A stretch of 64,000 bases of DNA from Delphinapterus leucas (GCF_002288925.2 NW_022098024.1:1410728-1474727), one strand, 5' to 3'; counted from the first letter of the stretch, positions 24,263 through 35,587 are shown. Made by a program: numbers and translations. Notes: generated by a model from the letters alone, not told the origin.

Positions 24263-24919
24263 CTTCTAGGCCAAGCTTCTATTTCTCCAGATTTTTCTCT
24301 GACCCTTAGCACTCTGGAACAATGGTTTTGTTCCCTTCTTCGACTCCCTCATTTGCTTATGGGCCTTGCCCGTTCTGCCATCCAGCACAGCTCTTGAGCT
24401 TTTTATTGCAGCAATCTTGCTTCTAAGTCCAATATTTCTTTTTCTTTTTAAAAAATGTCCATGCAAGCCAGTTCTTCTCTAGTGGATAGGATCAGGTTCT
24501 TAAGTATCTCAGAATATAATTTTAGCTCTTTCAAAGGGTTCTGTTTGCTCCATGAAGTCTGGGGTCTTGCGGATCATGTTTTTCCTGTGCACTGAGTTCG
24601 ATCATTTTCATTGCGGCATTATTCAAGGGTTTGATAATTCTAGATTACCTCCTCATCTTTCGATTGGAAAATAACTGCTCTCTGATGCTAATGAACTGAT
24701 TTGCCTCTGAAAGTGTTTGATGGCCTGAATGTGGAAGGGAGGAACAAGGATAGCTTTCGTTCTGGGTGTGAGAGTCCCTTTTTATTTACATTTCCTTCTC
24801 CCCGCACACTCCCTGCTCTATACTATACTGGGGCCAAGGTGTCAGCTGACCCTTCTTTGTATACCTTTCAGAGGGAATCTCAAAATTCCTAACAAACCTT
24901 CCAGGTTTCTAAATGATGA
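24263..24919. other. Unassigned sequence
   Basis: No gene or repeat recognised. Short overlapping frames at 24701-24926 show nothing protein-like. Confidence 0.4.
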
Positions 24920-25195
24920 GGTATAGCCTGACAGCTAAGAATGTATGCTTTGGAATCAGGCACACATTGGATCTAAGGGAGAGAATCCTAGATCTTTTGC
25001 TTACCAACTGCATCAACTTGAACAAGTTACCAATTTTTTTTCAGTGCCTCAGCTTCCTTACCTGTGAAATTGGGGAAAAGTAATAGTATCCTTCTCATAG
25101 GCTTATTGTGGGAATAAATGCGTTAACTCATGTAAACAGTATCTGGCACACAGCAACCACTCACGAAAGGCTAGGTATTGTTATTCCAATCCTCT
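24920..25195 (+). mobile_element. MIR SINE, essentially full length
   Basis: All MIR parts are visible: 'tagcctgacagctaagaatgtatgctttggaatcaggcacacattgg', 'cttgaacaagttaccaa', 'cagtgcctcagcttccttacctgtgaaattgggg', 'cataggcttattgtgggaataaatgcgttaactcatgtaaac', 'tatctggcacacagcaaccactcacg...ggtattgttatt'. Its tRNA-like head and tail are both retained. Confidence 0.85.
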
Positions 25196-25301
25196 TAAAA
25201 AAATGAACAAACAAACAAAAACAAAACAAAGCAAAAAACTCTTCTTTATTTGAAGAGACTTTAGAATCAGGCCTGTTTGCCTGGGCTTGGCTTACTCACT
25301 T

Positions 25302-25437
25302 GGGGCAATTCTCTTTTTTTTTTTTTTTAACATCTTTATTGGAGTATGATTGCTTTACAATGGCGTGTTAGTTTCTGCTGTATAACAAAGTGAATCAGCT
25401 ATATGTATACTTATATCCCCAGGGGCAATTCTCTTTT
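25302..25437 (-). mobile_element. Very short L1 insertion with 16-bp target-site duplication
   Basis: The 16-mer ggggcaattctctttt occurs perfectly at 25302-25317 and again at 25422-25437. Between them lies about 104 bp: a T run (antisense poly-A) followed by 'aacatctttattggagtatgattgctttacaatggcgtgttagtttctgctgtataacaaagtgaatcagc', the antisense 3' terminus of cetartiodactyl L1. It is a 5'-truncated L1 copy inserted by target-primed reverse transcription. Confidence 0.93.
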
Positions 25438-25804
25438 AATCTCATGTATTAATTCTCATTTTCTGGATATAGAGCAGAGCATGTATGCTTAAAAAATCAT
25501 ATCAAAGCCCAGTGAGGAGATGAATGAAGCAGGGTGCTTATTTTTCCTTCTTGTTGAGATGACGATTTTGCCGGCCCCCTGCTTACGGATGTCATAAACA
25601 GAAAGCTTTGCAAGATACGTAAACTTTTGATACAAGAGTATAGGAGCCCAAAAGTAATTTTTGTGACTTGTGCCAATAATGGCTTTAAGGAGAGCAAATC
25701 CTGCTTAGGAAAAAATTGCACGGTTCGGTGCAGTCCTGATGTTCGTATATTTGTGTTTAATGAATTTGATATGACTCTTCTTTGCTGTATCCACGTAGCC
25801 TTCA
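25438..25804. other. Unassigned spacer
   Basis: No gene or repeat recognised. Overlapping opposed frames of 102 and 116 codons (25497-25977) have no domain features. Confidence 0.4.
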
Positions 25805-26297
25805 TGATCTGTCTCCCTCATTTCTCTAATATCCTTTTATTCTGCAGTCCCCGTCTCTTCCTCCAGTTCAATCAAACTGGCTTCCTAGCTGATCTGTTAA
25901 CCTGTTGGGTATCCTTCCTCTACAAGGTTTTTGCTTTTTCTCTATTCCTGCCTGGAGCACACCCCCCAGATACCTGATTAGCTAATTACCCTGCCTCCTC
26001 CAAGCCTTGACTCAAATCTCACCTTGTCAATAAAGCTCATCTTGATTACCCTCTTTAGTACTGCAACTGCTGCCCTTGACTTCTTTCCACTTTCCTTACC
26101 ATACTTTTGCTTTTTGCAAAAGCCTGTCACCTTATAACACTAAGTAATTCACTTATTTTTTTGTGTGCTTATTGTAATATAAGCTCCACAAATGCAGGAC
26201 ATTTGCTCTGTGTGTTGATGCACTCCTAGTGCCTAAAACAGTACCTGGCCTGCAGTAAGTGTTCACAAGATGATCTTTTGCAAATGATTGAATAAAC
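25805..26297 (+). mobile_element. L2 LINE 3' end
   Basis: The L2 3' order is well kept: 'caatcaaactggcttcctagctg', 'tctattcctgcctggagcacacc', 'ccaagccttgactcaaatctcaccttgtcaataaagctcatcttgattaccct', 'gcctgtcaccttataacac', 'tattgtaatataagctccacaaatgcagg', 'cctagtgcctaaaacagtacctggcctgcagtaagtgttca', and a terminal 'aaatgattgaataaac'. Confidence 0.82.
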
Positions 26298-28078
26298 ATA
26301 TAGAATAGTGACCAACTCACTAATGCCAGGTATGAATTTTTTTAAACCTACTTGTGGAAAAAGATCATCAAAATGTTGGCAATGGTGCCAACGCTACCAT
26401 CACATTGTGAGATATTAAAGGGACTGAGCCATATTTGTTTATTTCTAATGAGTAAAATATTTATTCCAGATCCAAGCATATTGGCAAGAAAATTAGTGAC
26501 ATATTACAATTAAGGTGATAGTACTGCCATTTGTGGTCAGTTTCAGGGGGTCATGTTGGGTAATCATGTCCTTCCTCACCTTAAAAATATCAGACCCTCC
26601 ATCATCCAGTTGCAGCGATGCCGCGGCAGACATGCATGTGCTCTGTTCCTTCTATTACTGTGATCTTTTCTAACAAGTCTGTTTATTTTTGCTTTGCGTA
26701 GATGGATCTGTGGGTTTTACAAAAAGTCGATTCAGATCATTAAATCCTACACAAGGCTGAATAACAAAACAGAAAAATCTGTCCACAAAATGCTAAAATC
26801 CTTCCTCTGACTCAGAACCTTGCTTTTCTCAGTCTTTGAGTCATCACGTGGAAGATGGTTTTATTTGTTTAATTCCAGATTTATGGTGACTTTTGCCTGA
26901 AATGGATGTGTGCAAGGAGGAATAATTTATTGGGTGAGAAAGATCAGGCTTTAATTTGCAAACCCATAAAATTCTTAAATGGTTTTCTCAACTTAGGAGG
27001 AAAGAGAGTGAGATATTAGTTATATTCCGTATATAATAACCACAAGCAATGCCTAATATAAGAATAGCAAGAGTAGGGAAAGGGGAGAGAGCATTTCTGC
27101 AGAGATCTGCTTTAGCTACCTGAAGAGTGGATATGTCCCATGATACGCTGCTCCAAAAGCGCTAAGCTGATAAGAACCCATCATTTGAGGAGGGAAAGCA
27201 AGGAACCACTTTTTAGGAATGCCATGGAGGGAGGCAAGGGGTTAATCATCCCCTATACTTGAGTCAGGCAACCCCATCAGTCTTCATCGTCCTCTTTTAA
27301 TGCCGCCACAAGTGAACTGAGTTAAAAACAATATGTTTACTATGCAATGAAGTGTCAAGATAAACACCATCTCAATAAACATATAATCTGTAGAATATGT
27401 TCCTGATAAGGGAACTTCATGTGGACCCTCCTAGTGTCCTTTCCAGTAAGCTTGCAACTCCTAGGTTCACGGTGAATAGAACTTCTGGGGCTACGACTGC
27501 CTGTGAAGTATACTTGAAGGTACATCCTATAACGGCGTTGGTAGGGATGAATCAAAGAATCCCCTCAAGCTGTGGTTGGCAGGAGTGCAGGAACTAAGCC
27601 CCTTTGGCTTGTGTTGCCCCAGAATTAAAGCTCAGAAAGAAAGCAAAGTTAGTTCATTTGCAGCACAGAGTCACTCCATTGGAATTGTCCATCTAGACTT
27701 TCTGATACGGTTTCTAACACCATCAAATGAAATGGTTATCGGAACCCTTTTTACCCGCACTTCATTGTCCTTTTCCCAAACTACAGAACCACACTTCTCA
27801 CCTGCTCTGAGCCTAGCCTGAGGTTCTCAGTAGACCAGCCATTAAATATAATCAAACCATTCTACCTAATTGTTTTCTAATTGAAAATTTCAAAAAATTC
27901 TTCATGCCAAATCCTTTACACTCTGTTTTATTTATTTATTTTTTCTGGACCTTTACAATGGCCCTGCCATGGTCCCAAAGAACAACTGAAAACATGCCAT
28001 GCAATTGTATGTCTTACTACATCTTAAGATAATAATGGCCTGCTTCTTTTTTGCCAATAATATAAATTTATTCTGCAA
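26298..28078. other. Unassigned sequence
   Basis: About 1.8 kb with no gene or confident transposon. It holds a small cluster of transcription-factor-like motifs at 26808-26850. Frames of 66-81 codons at 27355-27821 show nothing protein-like. Confidence 0.4.
26808..26850. promoter_or_regulatory. Cluster of two AP-1-type sites and an E-box
   Basis: TGACTCA at 26808-26814 and TGAGTCA at 26837-26843 are both exact AP-1 core heptamers, and CACGTG at 26845-26850 is a perfect E-box one base after the second. AP-1 (Fos/Jun) and bHLH factors such as USF or MITF/TFE are the known binders of these motifs. Whether this is a working enhancer cannot be told from sequence. Confidence 0.3.
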
Positions 28079-28091
28079 TGTATACAGTTTT

Positions 28092-28391
28092 TTAAATAAA
28101 CTTATTTATTTTTATTTATTTATTTTGGCTGCATTGGGTCTTCGTTGATGTGCACGGGCTTTCTCTAGTTGCGGTGGGCGGGGGCTACTCTTCGTTGCGG
28201 GGCGCGGGCTTCTCATTGCAGTGGCTTCTCTTGCTGCGGAGCACGGGCTCCAGACATGCGGGCTTCGGTATTTGTGGAGCATGGGCTTAGCTGCTCCACG
28301 GCATATGGGATCTTCCTGGACCAGGGCTCAAACCCATGTCCCCTGCATTGGCAGGCGGATTCTTAACCACTGTGCCACCAGGGAAGCCCCC
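28092..28391 (-). mobile_element. CHR-1-like tRNA-derived SINE with 13-bp target duplication
   Basis: Antisense SINE. Its tRNA-like head is at the right ('ggcaggcggattcttaaccactgtgccaccagggaagcccc', 28350-28391) and the A-rich tail at the left (interrupted T/A repeat about 28092-28125). The middle has repeated 'gcgggctt...ctc' segments typical of the CHR-1 body. Perfect 13-mer flanks tgtatacagtttt lie at 28079-28091 and 28392-28404. CHR SINEs derive from tRNA-Glu and belong to Cetacea, hippos and ruminants. Short frames over it are repeat-derived. Confidence 0.88.
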
Positions 28392-28544
28392 TGTATACAG
28401 TTTTGAATGTCTGAAAGTTTACCAGAATTTCATTAATATTGCCTCTTCCAGAAAAAAGAAAGTGTGCATTTTTAATTTGCCTTACACACAGAAAACTTTT
28501 ATTCTTTTGAAAACGCTTTATTCAAGCCTGATAATTTAATTTAA

Positions 28545-28795
28545 GTCACCAAACAGTTTCTGAGCACATGCTTTCGACCAGACACTGTGCAATGTCCTAG
28601 GGAAAGAGAAGTGACTGAAAAATTGATCTTCTTCTCAAGGAATGATAGATTTAAAAATAAATCATAATATAAGGTGATAAGGACCACAGTGGAATTAGGT
28701 ACAAGGACCAGAGATAATACAGAGGAAGACATAAAAATTGTACCTGATAAAGGAGGATGAAATAGGGAAGCTTTACAGAAAAGTGTTTTCTCTTT
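28545..28795 (-). mobile_element. L2 LINE, antisense
   Basis: 'cagtttctgagcacatgctttcgaccagacactgtgcaatgtcctaggg' and later 'gaaaaattgatcttcttctcaagg', 'taaggtgataaggaccacagtgg' follow the antisense L2 3' end order (gagcacctactatgtgccaggcactgttctaggc ... tgataagtgctatgg). Confidence 0.66.
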
Positions 28796-28886
28796 CATCC
28801 TCAGCATCTAGAATAGTGCCTGATAGACAATAAATACCAGAATTATGAGTAAGTTTTGAAGGCAAGTTAAGGTTTAGTTTTATGGG

Positions 28887-29365
28887 TGTATTAGTTTCCT
28901 ATGGCTGCTGTGACAAATTAACACAAACATGGTAGCTTAAAATAGCAAAGATTTATTCTCTCACAGTTCTGGAGGCCAAACTTCTAAAATCAGTTTGACT
29001 GAGCAAGAATTAACGGGTTAACAGGGCTGTGCTTCCTCCAAAGGCTCTAGGGAACAACATGTTCCTTGCCTATTCCATCTTCCGGTGGCTGCTGGCATTT
29101 CTTGACTTGTGGCCACATTATCCTAATCTCTACCTCCGTAATCACATCTTTCTCTTCTTCTATGTGTATGTCAAAGCTCCCTCCACCCCTCTTTTAAAAG
29201 GACACTTGTGATGGTATTTAGGGCCCATACAGCAATCCAGGTTGATCTCATCTCAAGAGCCTTAAGTTAATCACACCTGCAAAGAGTCTTTCCAAATAAG
29301 TTAACATTTACAACTTCTAAGGATTAGAGCCTGATATCTTTGGGGTCACCATTCAGCCCACTTCA
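28887..29365 (-). mobile_element. ERVL-MaLR LTR (MLT1-like), antisense
   Basis: It starts 'tgtattagtttcctatggctgctgtgacaaattaacacaaacatggtagcttaaaatagc' and continues 'ttattctctcacagttctggaggcc', 'ggctctagggaacaac', 'tccttgcctattccatcttc', 'gacacttgtgatggtatttagggccc', 'tctcatctcaagagcc', 'aatcacacctgcaaagagtc' to '...catTCAGCCCACTTCA'-like end. This is the full antisense order of a MaLR LTR, about 479 bp. No clean 5-bp duplication is visible. Confidence 0.82.
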
Positions 29366-29674
29366 GTGGACAAAGAAGGAAACCCCGAGAGTACAGGATT
29401 AAGGGCCCATCATTGTGATAGGCATGATGTTAGTGAGAGAAAAGAAATACTATGCCACAAAATACCATTTTTAGTAAGTTGATTTGATGACGATGGTGAG
29501 TAAACACAACGTACTTCCTAGTCTAAGACAATCCTGTAATATTTGTTTGCTAGAAATTCATCCTATATTTATTCCAAATCCTACATAGATTCCACATTGT
29601 ACTTAATATCTGAGGTTACTCATAGTTTCTCCCTCAGTTAAGTGATGAAATCTCCTTGATCTCTGCTTTAAGCT

Positions 29675-30144
29675 TTCAATCATTCATTCCTAAATGTATT
29701 CAGTACACATTTATTGAGTCAACAGTGCGAGCCATGTACTATATTCTAGGGATGCAAAGATGAGGGGGAAAAAACCCAATACTAAAGAGTATCCAGCTCA
29801 ATTGAGTGACGCATGCACTCAATATCTAGCAAATGAGGAATGCACAATGTGCTATGTTTGCTCTAAGTTTGTTGTAATTTAATAGTGCTATTATGGAGAT
29901 GACAGTTTTCATCAGATTTTTAAGGGTAGTGGAGTTTACAAGGCAGCATGGAGGAGAAGGGAACCCAAGCAGTCGGGACAGTGTGAGAAACATGCAGAGT
30001 TACTAAGACTTATGGATTTGGAAATCTACAAGTAGCTTGATTCACCTAGAATACAAAATGGAATTGGTAGTCGAAGATTAAGGTTGAGAGGCAGGCACGA
30101 GGACCATGAAAAACCTTATTCATTATGGATAGGAAGGTTAATCC
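29675..30144 (-). mobile_element. L2 LINE, antisense, interrupted by L1
   Basis: Antisense L2 from its tail ('caatcattcattcctaaatgtattcagtacacatttattgagtcaac', 'gagccatgtactatattctaggg') through 'tttttaagggtagtggagttt' to 'gcaggcacgaggaccatgaaaaaccttattcattatgg', which parallels 'catgcagggccttgtaggccatgg' in the L2 ORF2 end. An L1 tail interrupts it on the right. Confidence 0.75.
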
Positions 30145-30369
30145 CCAATTCTAATTCTGTTTGGGATTATCAGATACGGACTACGTACTACATGTAAAAT
30201 AGATAAACAGCAAGGACCTACTGTATAACACAGGGAACTATATTCAATATCTTGTAATAATCTTGAATGGAAAAGAATCTGAAAAAGTATAGATATATGT
30301 ATATATATATTTGAATCACTTTGCTGTACACCTAAAACATTGTAATCTACTTCAATAAAAAAAATTTAA
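30145..30369 (+). mobile_element. L1 3' end inserted into L2, with an aged target duplication
   Basis: 'tgtaaaatagataaacagcaaggacctactgtataacacagggaactatattcaatatcttgtaataatc', 'gaaaagaatctgaaaaagta', 'gaatcactttgctgtacacc', 'cttcaataaaaaaaa' is the cetartiodactyl L1 3' UTR and poly-A. The flanks 30122-30144 and 30370-30390 are about 20 bp alike with several differences, consistent with an old target-site duplication. Confidence 0.8.
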
Positions 30370-30390
30370 ATTATGGACAGGAGTGAATCC

Positions 30391-30974
30391 TGAATATTAG
30401 AGCATAACAAAACCCTTACCTTATTACCTCATTTTACTGATTGGCTAGTAGTGTGGGTTTATTGATAGCACAATTTCCCTCCTTTTCCCAGAAAGGAGAC
30501 CAATGCCTTTCATATAAATGACCTTTCAAAGACCTCCTATTCTATAGGGTTATCCTTTGACTTCGGTTACTTCCCTCTAACTTTGCATAATATTATCTAT
30601 TTTGAAGCATTATGGCACTCCAGGAATTCATTAGTTTGGTATTGGAATATTAGATTATGGAAATTTCTTGAAATATCCTCTTTCACATTTGAAAATATTT
30701 AGTAGCACTAGTGGGTGGATTTTAGAGGTGAATTATTCTGTGCACATTTTGGAGATAGTTTTTACAGCAGTTTTCTATGCTAACTAGACTTGGGTTCATA
30801 AAGTTGTACTTTCTCCTGTGGTGGCTAAAGATATTACTGCTGCCCCCCACTGATCCAGGAGTTGAATTTCTTTCATTGCTCTGTGGGCTATCAGGCTATC
30901 AAGGACTTCAGAGAAAACAGGGGTTGAAATCTGGATTTTACAGGCTGGAAGAACAATCAGCATAAGAGAGCAGA
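30391..30974. other. Unassigned spacer
   Basis: Nothing recognised in about 0.6 kb. Confidence 0.4.
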
Positions 30975-31135
30975 ATGGCGTGGGCTGTGATTTGCTGTTA
31001 GTCTGGGTTTGAATCTGAGTTCTAGCATTTGTTACCTCTGTGACTTTGGAGACGTCATCTCCTCTCTCTGGATTATCAGTTCCTTACTTGTAAATGAGGA
31101 TAACAATGTAGTCTGTATCATCAGCAATATGTCTT
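30975..31135 (+). mobile_element. MIR SINE
   Basis: 'ctgggtttgaatctgagttctagcatttgttacctctgtgactttggagacgtcatctcctctctctgg' then 'ttacttgtaaatgaggataacaatgtag' matches the MIR B-box-to-core region. Confidence 0.7.
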
Positions 31136-31794
31136 CACATAGGTGTGGGCAGTGTACAGGGAATCCACAAGGGCTAGTGACCTCAGTGGTCTTTTACTAC
31201 CTGTGGACCTGGAGGGTGAGTGAATGTAGTGATTATCAGAACCTGAAATCACAGAGAACTATATGGAAAGCGCTGCCTAACTAGACCTTCTGCCCAAGGA
31301 CTCAGCCAGCTGTGATCTTTTTAGAAAGGGAACAAGGAATATAAAGACCCTGACCTTTCTCTCCTTCCTCCTTCCCATGTTCTGTCAGTTTTTCCCAACT
31401 GACAGCCAAAGGAGAAAGGAGCTCATAGTTCACACAAGTTCACAGATAAGGATGAAGGGAATGATGGATAGAGTGGATATACCTGGGCAAGCAGAAGCAG
31501 TCCCTCATGTAGTACTAACTACTTTCTGGGAATCTAGGAGAGTTAAATGAGATAATACATGTAGAACATTTTACATTCACCTTAATATGTTAGCCATTAT
31601 TTAAAAGTGTTAGCCACAGTTTTCTTTTTCTTTCTAAATTTTCTATTTAAAATGGTTTAGCTGTTAGCATAATGAGGTCTTTTTTAATGTTTTGACTTGT
31701 AGTTATCTATGTGTAGAATTATTTACGGGAGATCTTTGTTAGAGACCTAAATATGGCATTCCTGTGGCCACCATGTGTGAAATGCTTGCTTACA
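31136..31794. other. Unassigned spacer
   Basis: Mostly unassigned. Positions 31535-31605 ('gagttaaatgagataatacatgtagaacattttacattca') resemble an isolated MIR 3' half. Confidence 0.4.
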
Positions 31795-31905
31795 GCATAT
31801 GGAATGTAGAACCAGAGGAACCTGGGTTTGAATTTGCAGTTCCATCACTTCAGGTGTATGAGACCTTCACAAGTTGATTAACTTCCTTCAGCCAGATTTT
31901 TCCAT
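31795..31905 (+). mobile_element. MIR SINE fragment
   Basis: 'cagcatatggaatgtagaaccagaggaacctgggtttgaatttgcagttccatcacttcagg' followed by 'gaccttcacaagttgattaacttcc' matches the MIR head and the start of its core. Confidence 0.62.
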
Positions 31906-33689
31906 TGTAGAGGAAGGATGCAGACGAGTGTTCCCTTGTGAGTTTGCTGTGGGATTCCACGGGTCCATGCTTGCACCCACGCCACACAAACCCTCACCCT
32001 GTGTGCTCACTAAGTTGTCCATTTCCTTCCTCGTGTGGATGCCCTGTCCTGTCCACTTCATTGGGATTCAGATTATTAAGCAAGAAGCTACTGCTCCAGT
32101 GCCTTCAATGCAGCCCATTCCACTTAAAATCCAAAACACCTGCTATGCTTTATCTACCTTTTATATAATCAACTGTAATAAGGATTCTGCAGCCAGAATT
32201 TAGCTGACAATTTTGTTGGTGATGAACTAAGCTGAGGAGAAACTAGCTGAACTCTTTTTAACAGGAGGGTCTCCTGTGGAGTGAATGGGTAGCAGAAAGT
32301 TGTTAAATCAGCAGACATATTTCAGAGACCCAAACTGCAAAGAATATTTTATTAAGAGATGTGTATAGGAAGCTTACTGATGGCAGTAAAATGGACTAAG
32401 TTGTATTTGCTTTGTGTGCGTCTACGTTGGGGGGAGAAAGAAGGGGTTATGGAAGGATTTCCACCAAAATATGAATTGTGCTTGTGCCTTGGTGGTTGGA
32501 TTAGGAGGTAGTTTCTACTTTTTCCCTAACTGAAATTGTTTTCTCTTTATCTCTTTAAATAATATTTTGTTTTATTGATAAGAATAAAAGTAATAAAATT
32601 ATTTTACTTTAAATTATGCTTTTAGTGGAAAAAAGGAAATCAAAGATCACGCTCAAGAAACAACAGGAGAGATTTAGATTGCATTTGGAGAAAAAACTCT
32701 AATATCTGAAAAGTAATTGCTGTTCAAAACGTGGAATAACATCATTTTCTAATAAGCAAAGACTTTTGAGAACCTACTATAGGCTTACTACTGGAACTAA
32801 AGTTTAAGCAAGCATTCAGACTTGTAGACAAATATTTAAATTATACCAGCAGTTTTTTCAACTAAGTAGAATGGGATGAAAGAGAAAATGGTCATTAATT
32901 TTTCCTGGGTGTGTCAAAATGGCATTTTTGGGGGGACTTGGAGTACGAGTCTGATTTTGGTAGTGAGAGGAGGGGAAGGACACTTTAGTCGGAGGGAAGG
33001 CCATAAACAAAGGCTTGATGGCATCTGAGTAAATGACACACTAAAGACATACATTGTCTGTTATGAAATGTATAAATCCTGACTTGTAAGACCCATATAG
33101 ACAAATGTATGGTTCAAGGATGATTTAAATGTAGTCTTTTATGAAAGAAAGGCAGCAGATTAACAACAACTCTGCTGAAAAGAGGATATAGAAATACAGA
33201 AAATTATATGATTTTGATTTAAAAAAATAGTTCAATTGACCTCATCTTCGCTAAATTAAGAGGACTCTCTATATGGTCAGTGTGCTTTCTCAGTTACTCT
33301 TAACTTCTCTTTCCTGATTTTTTTCCTTCACTCCTTACACCCCTTCATCCACCAAACACCCAAAGTTACAGAGCTTTATCTCCCTCCAGGATATCTCTGT
33401 GCCCGAATAAGGCCAACCTAGCAAAAACTCCACCTTTCCCTCCTTTTCACTCACCTCACATGTCTACAGGAAGGCAGCTAAGCTCAATTACCCTACAGAT
33501 TTCTTGAATTGGAATCAATTTTACCTTTGCCAGTATTATATTGAAATAACCTCGAATAATTGAAGCTTTCTTCGCCACTTCAGATATTTGCCCGTGTATT
33601 TTTTTCATGTGGTCCCACAACCCGAGCGAGCCATCGTCGGGGAGGGATGCAGATCTAGACTCTGCCGTGAGGCTGTGATGGCATGGAGC
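31906..33689. other. Unassigned sequence
   Basis: About 1.8 kb, mostly AT-rich. Frames of 76 and 109 codons at 31874-32203 overlap the MIR at their start and show no protein features. No gene or confident repeat. Confidence 0.4.
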
Positions 33690-33885
33690 GTAACAGTAAC
33701 AGTTAGCATAAATACCATCATATACCAGGCACTGGACTGAGTATTTTGTATACAGTGCCTCATTTCATCTTACAACAACAGTGTGAGGTCAGTGTCATTA
33801 ATTCCCATTTTATACGTGAGGGAAGTCTCAGCCAAGGTTACCTATTACTATGTGATAGAACTCAAACACCAACTTGATGAGCTCT
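33690..33885 (-). mobile_element. MIR SINE
   Basis: Antisense MIR: 'taccaggcactggactgagtattttgtatacagtgcctcatttcatcttacaacaacagtgtgaggtcagtgtcattaattcccattttatacgtgagggaag', then 'tgatagaactcaaacacc'. Tail and core are clear. Confidence 0.82.
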
Positions 33886-34976
33886 TAGATGTTGTGTTAT
33901 AACTGTTGTAGGGCAGAGAACTTGTCCAGGAATGAGTTTTCTTGTTGTTTCTTGGGTAGCTTACTAACGGTGTATACTTCATAAGAAAATAAAAGACCAT
34001 CAAGGTTATTTTTGTCTTCAACTTTTCATACAGTTTTCCAGAGCAAGGCGTCACAGACATCAGTGGCCATCAAGGACTAACTTCATACCTGATCCCCTGT
34101 GCCTCAAAATCAAGTTGGGTGTTTGATTCAATTTGCGTTTCTTTAATGGCAAATGATCTTGAGGATCTTTCATGTGATTATTTGCCATCTGTATATCTTC
34201 TTGGGTGACGTGTCTAATTAATGCTTTTTGAGTATCCAAGTGTTTATTATGTCTCAAGTTGTAATAGTCCAAAGTCAATATGTTTGTAGGTTTAAGCACT
34301 GAAAGATCTACTATAAACATCATGTCTCTGGCATCTTAAGGCTTTATTTCTCGAATTCTCTCCCAGACTGGGGAAGAAGGGCAGTCAAACATGGAGTAGG
34401 CTGATATAACAAGCATGATATTTTTCTCTTAATTTTACCAGCCAAACACTGACCCTGATGAACATACAGCTAAGTGGCCTTTGCTTTTTATGTAGCTACA
34501 TGCATTTGTGAATATATTGAGGGTATTTTTCTTAGTGAGAGCCCCTCTGAAGAATCTGAGTGCTTTGGAATTCGTCATTACCATTCAACAAATGAGGACA
34601 TCATTTAGAGAATTACCAGAGAAGAGGACATATCTTGGTAACTTTTTTCCAAAAAGACATTATAACTAGAAGATGAGAAACACCAGAAAGATAATAACAC
34701 TAATTTCTACAAACACAAATTTATTTTCATTACAATTACTAAGTGATTGTTTTAAAAACTGAAATCACTCATGATATGTTAGTTTGGATGGGACCCCACA
34801 AAATTTAGTTTAAGGAATCCATTTTCAACCATAAACTCATAGAATTTTTAGAGTCAGTGAAATTGTCTTATGGGATTTCTCTTCCACAAATGAGAAGATT
34901 ATCTCCAGAGAGACCAACTTGCTATGTGGCCTTGGGCTAATCATATAGTAGATTGCCATATAATGCCTGACTTCTG
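33886..34976. other. Unassigned AT-rich sequence
   Basis: Nothing recognised in about 1.1 kb apart from a weak antisense MIR-like stretch near 34860-34940 (ending 'tatgtggccttgggc'). Confidence 0.4.
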
Positions 34977-35086
34977 TGTTTTGTTTTGTTTTGATTTTCC
35001 CCTGAAGAGAGCATACTTTCAAATCTTTCAAATGTATCAATTGGAAAAAACAAAACAAAACAGAAACAAAAACAAAAAACAGTCTC
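34977..35086. repeat. Inverted T/G- and A/C-rich tracts (potential hairpin)
   Basis: 'ttttgttttgttttg' at about 34979-34993 faces 'caaaacaaaacagaaacaaaaac' at about 35050-35076. The two arms are complementary over about 15 bases with a loop of about 55 bases. Such tracts may also be independent simple repeats. Confidence 0.55.
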
Positions 35087-35129
35087 TTTATAAGACTGGC
35101 TCCTCCACTTTGGAAGGAAAACAAAAAAC

Positions 35130-35145
35130 GGGGGGGGGGGGGGGG
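35130..35145 (+). repeat. G16 homopolymer
   Basis: Sixteen consecutive G, preceded by an A/C-rich stretch. It is the longest G run in the window and its length in the assembly may be unreliable. Confidence 0.93.
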
Positions 35146-35587
35146 ATATTCTAGGATTTAGCACATAGCTTCTTTCAGATCAGGTTCTGATTAAATATTT
35201 GTTAAGTGAATGTGCTGAGGAAATACAATGATCAAATTTCTTAACGACATCCTTCCTTTGCTCTCCTAAGCAATGCAAAGAATGAGAGGCTGGTAGAATT
35301 ATTGGGTTCATTGCTTTTCTCTTTAGCAGCCCACACCTTGTTAAAAAGGAATTCTAGATCCAGTCAAGGGAATGTTCACTAGTGCTTAGAGCAAAATGTT
35401 GCCTGCTGTGAGGAGGGAATGAGTCCATGTCATCCACAAGCAGTATGGTCAATTAAGCACCTGACTCCAAGGTGGACTGATGGAGCTCTTAACCTTGAGA
35501 GTTGATGGGGGAATATTATATTTGGTGGTTAAATTTATGCAGAGGAAAGTTAAATGGCCCAGGTTAAGACCAACAATGAGTATATTC
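35146..35587. other. Unassigned spacer
   Basis: Nothing recognised. Confidence 0.4.

Noticed and set aside
25497..25977. Opposed frames of 102 and 116 codons
   Set aside because: They overlap each other on opposite strands and have no domain; the latter runs into L2 sequence.
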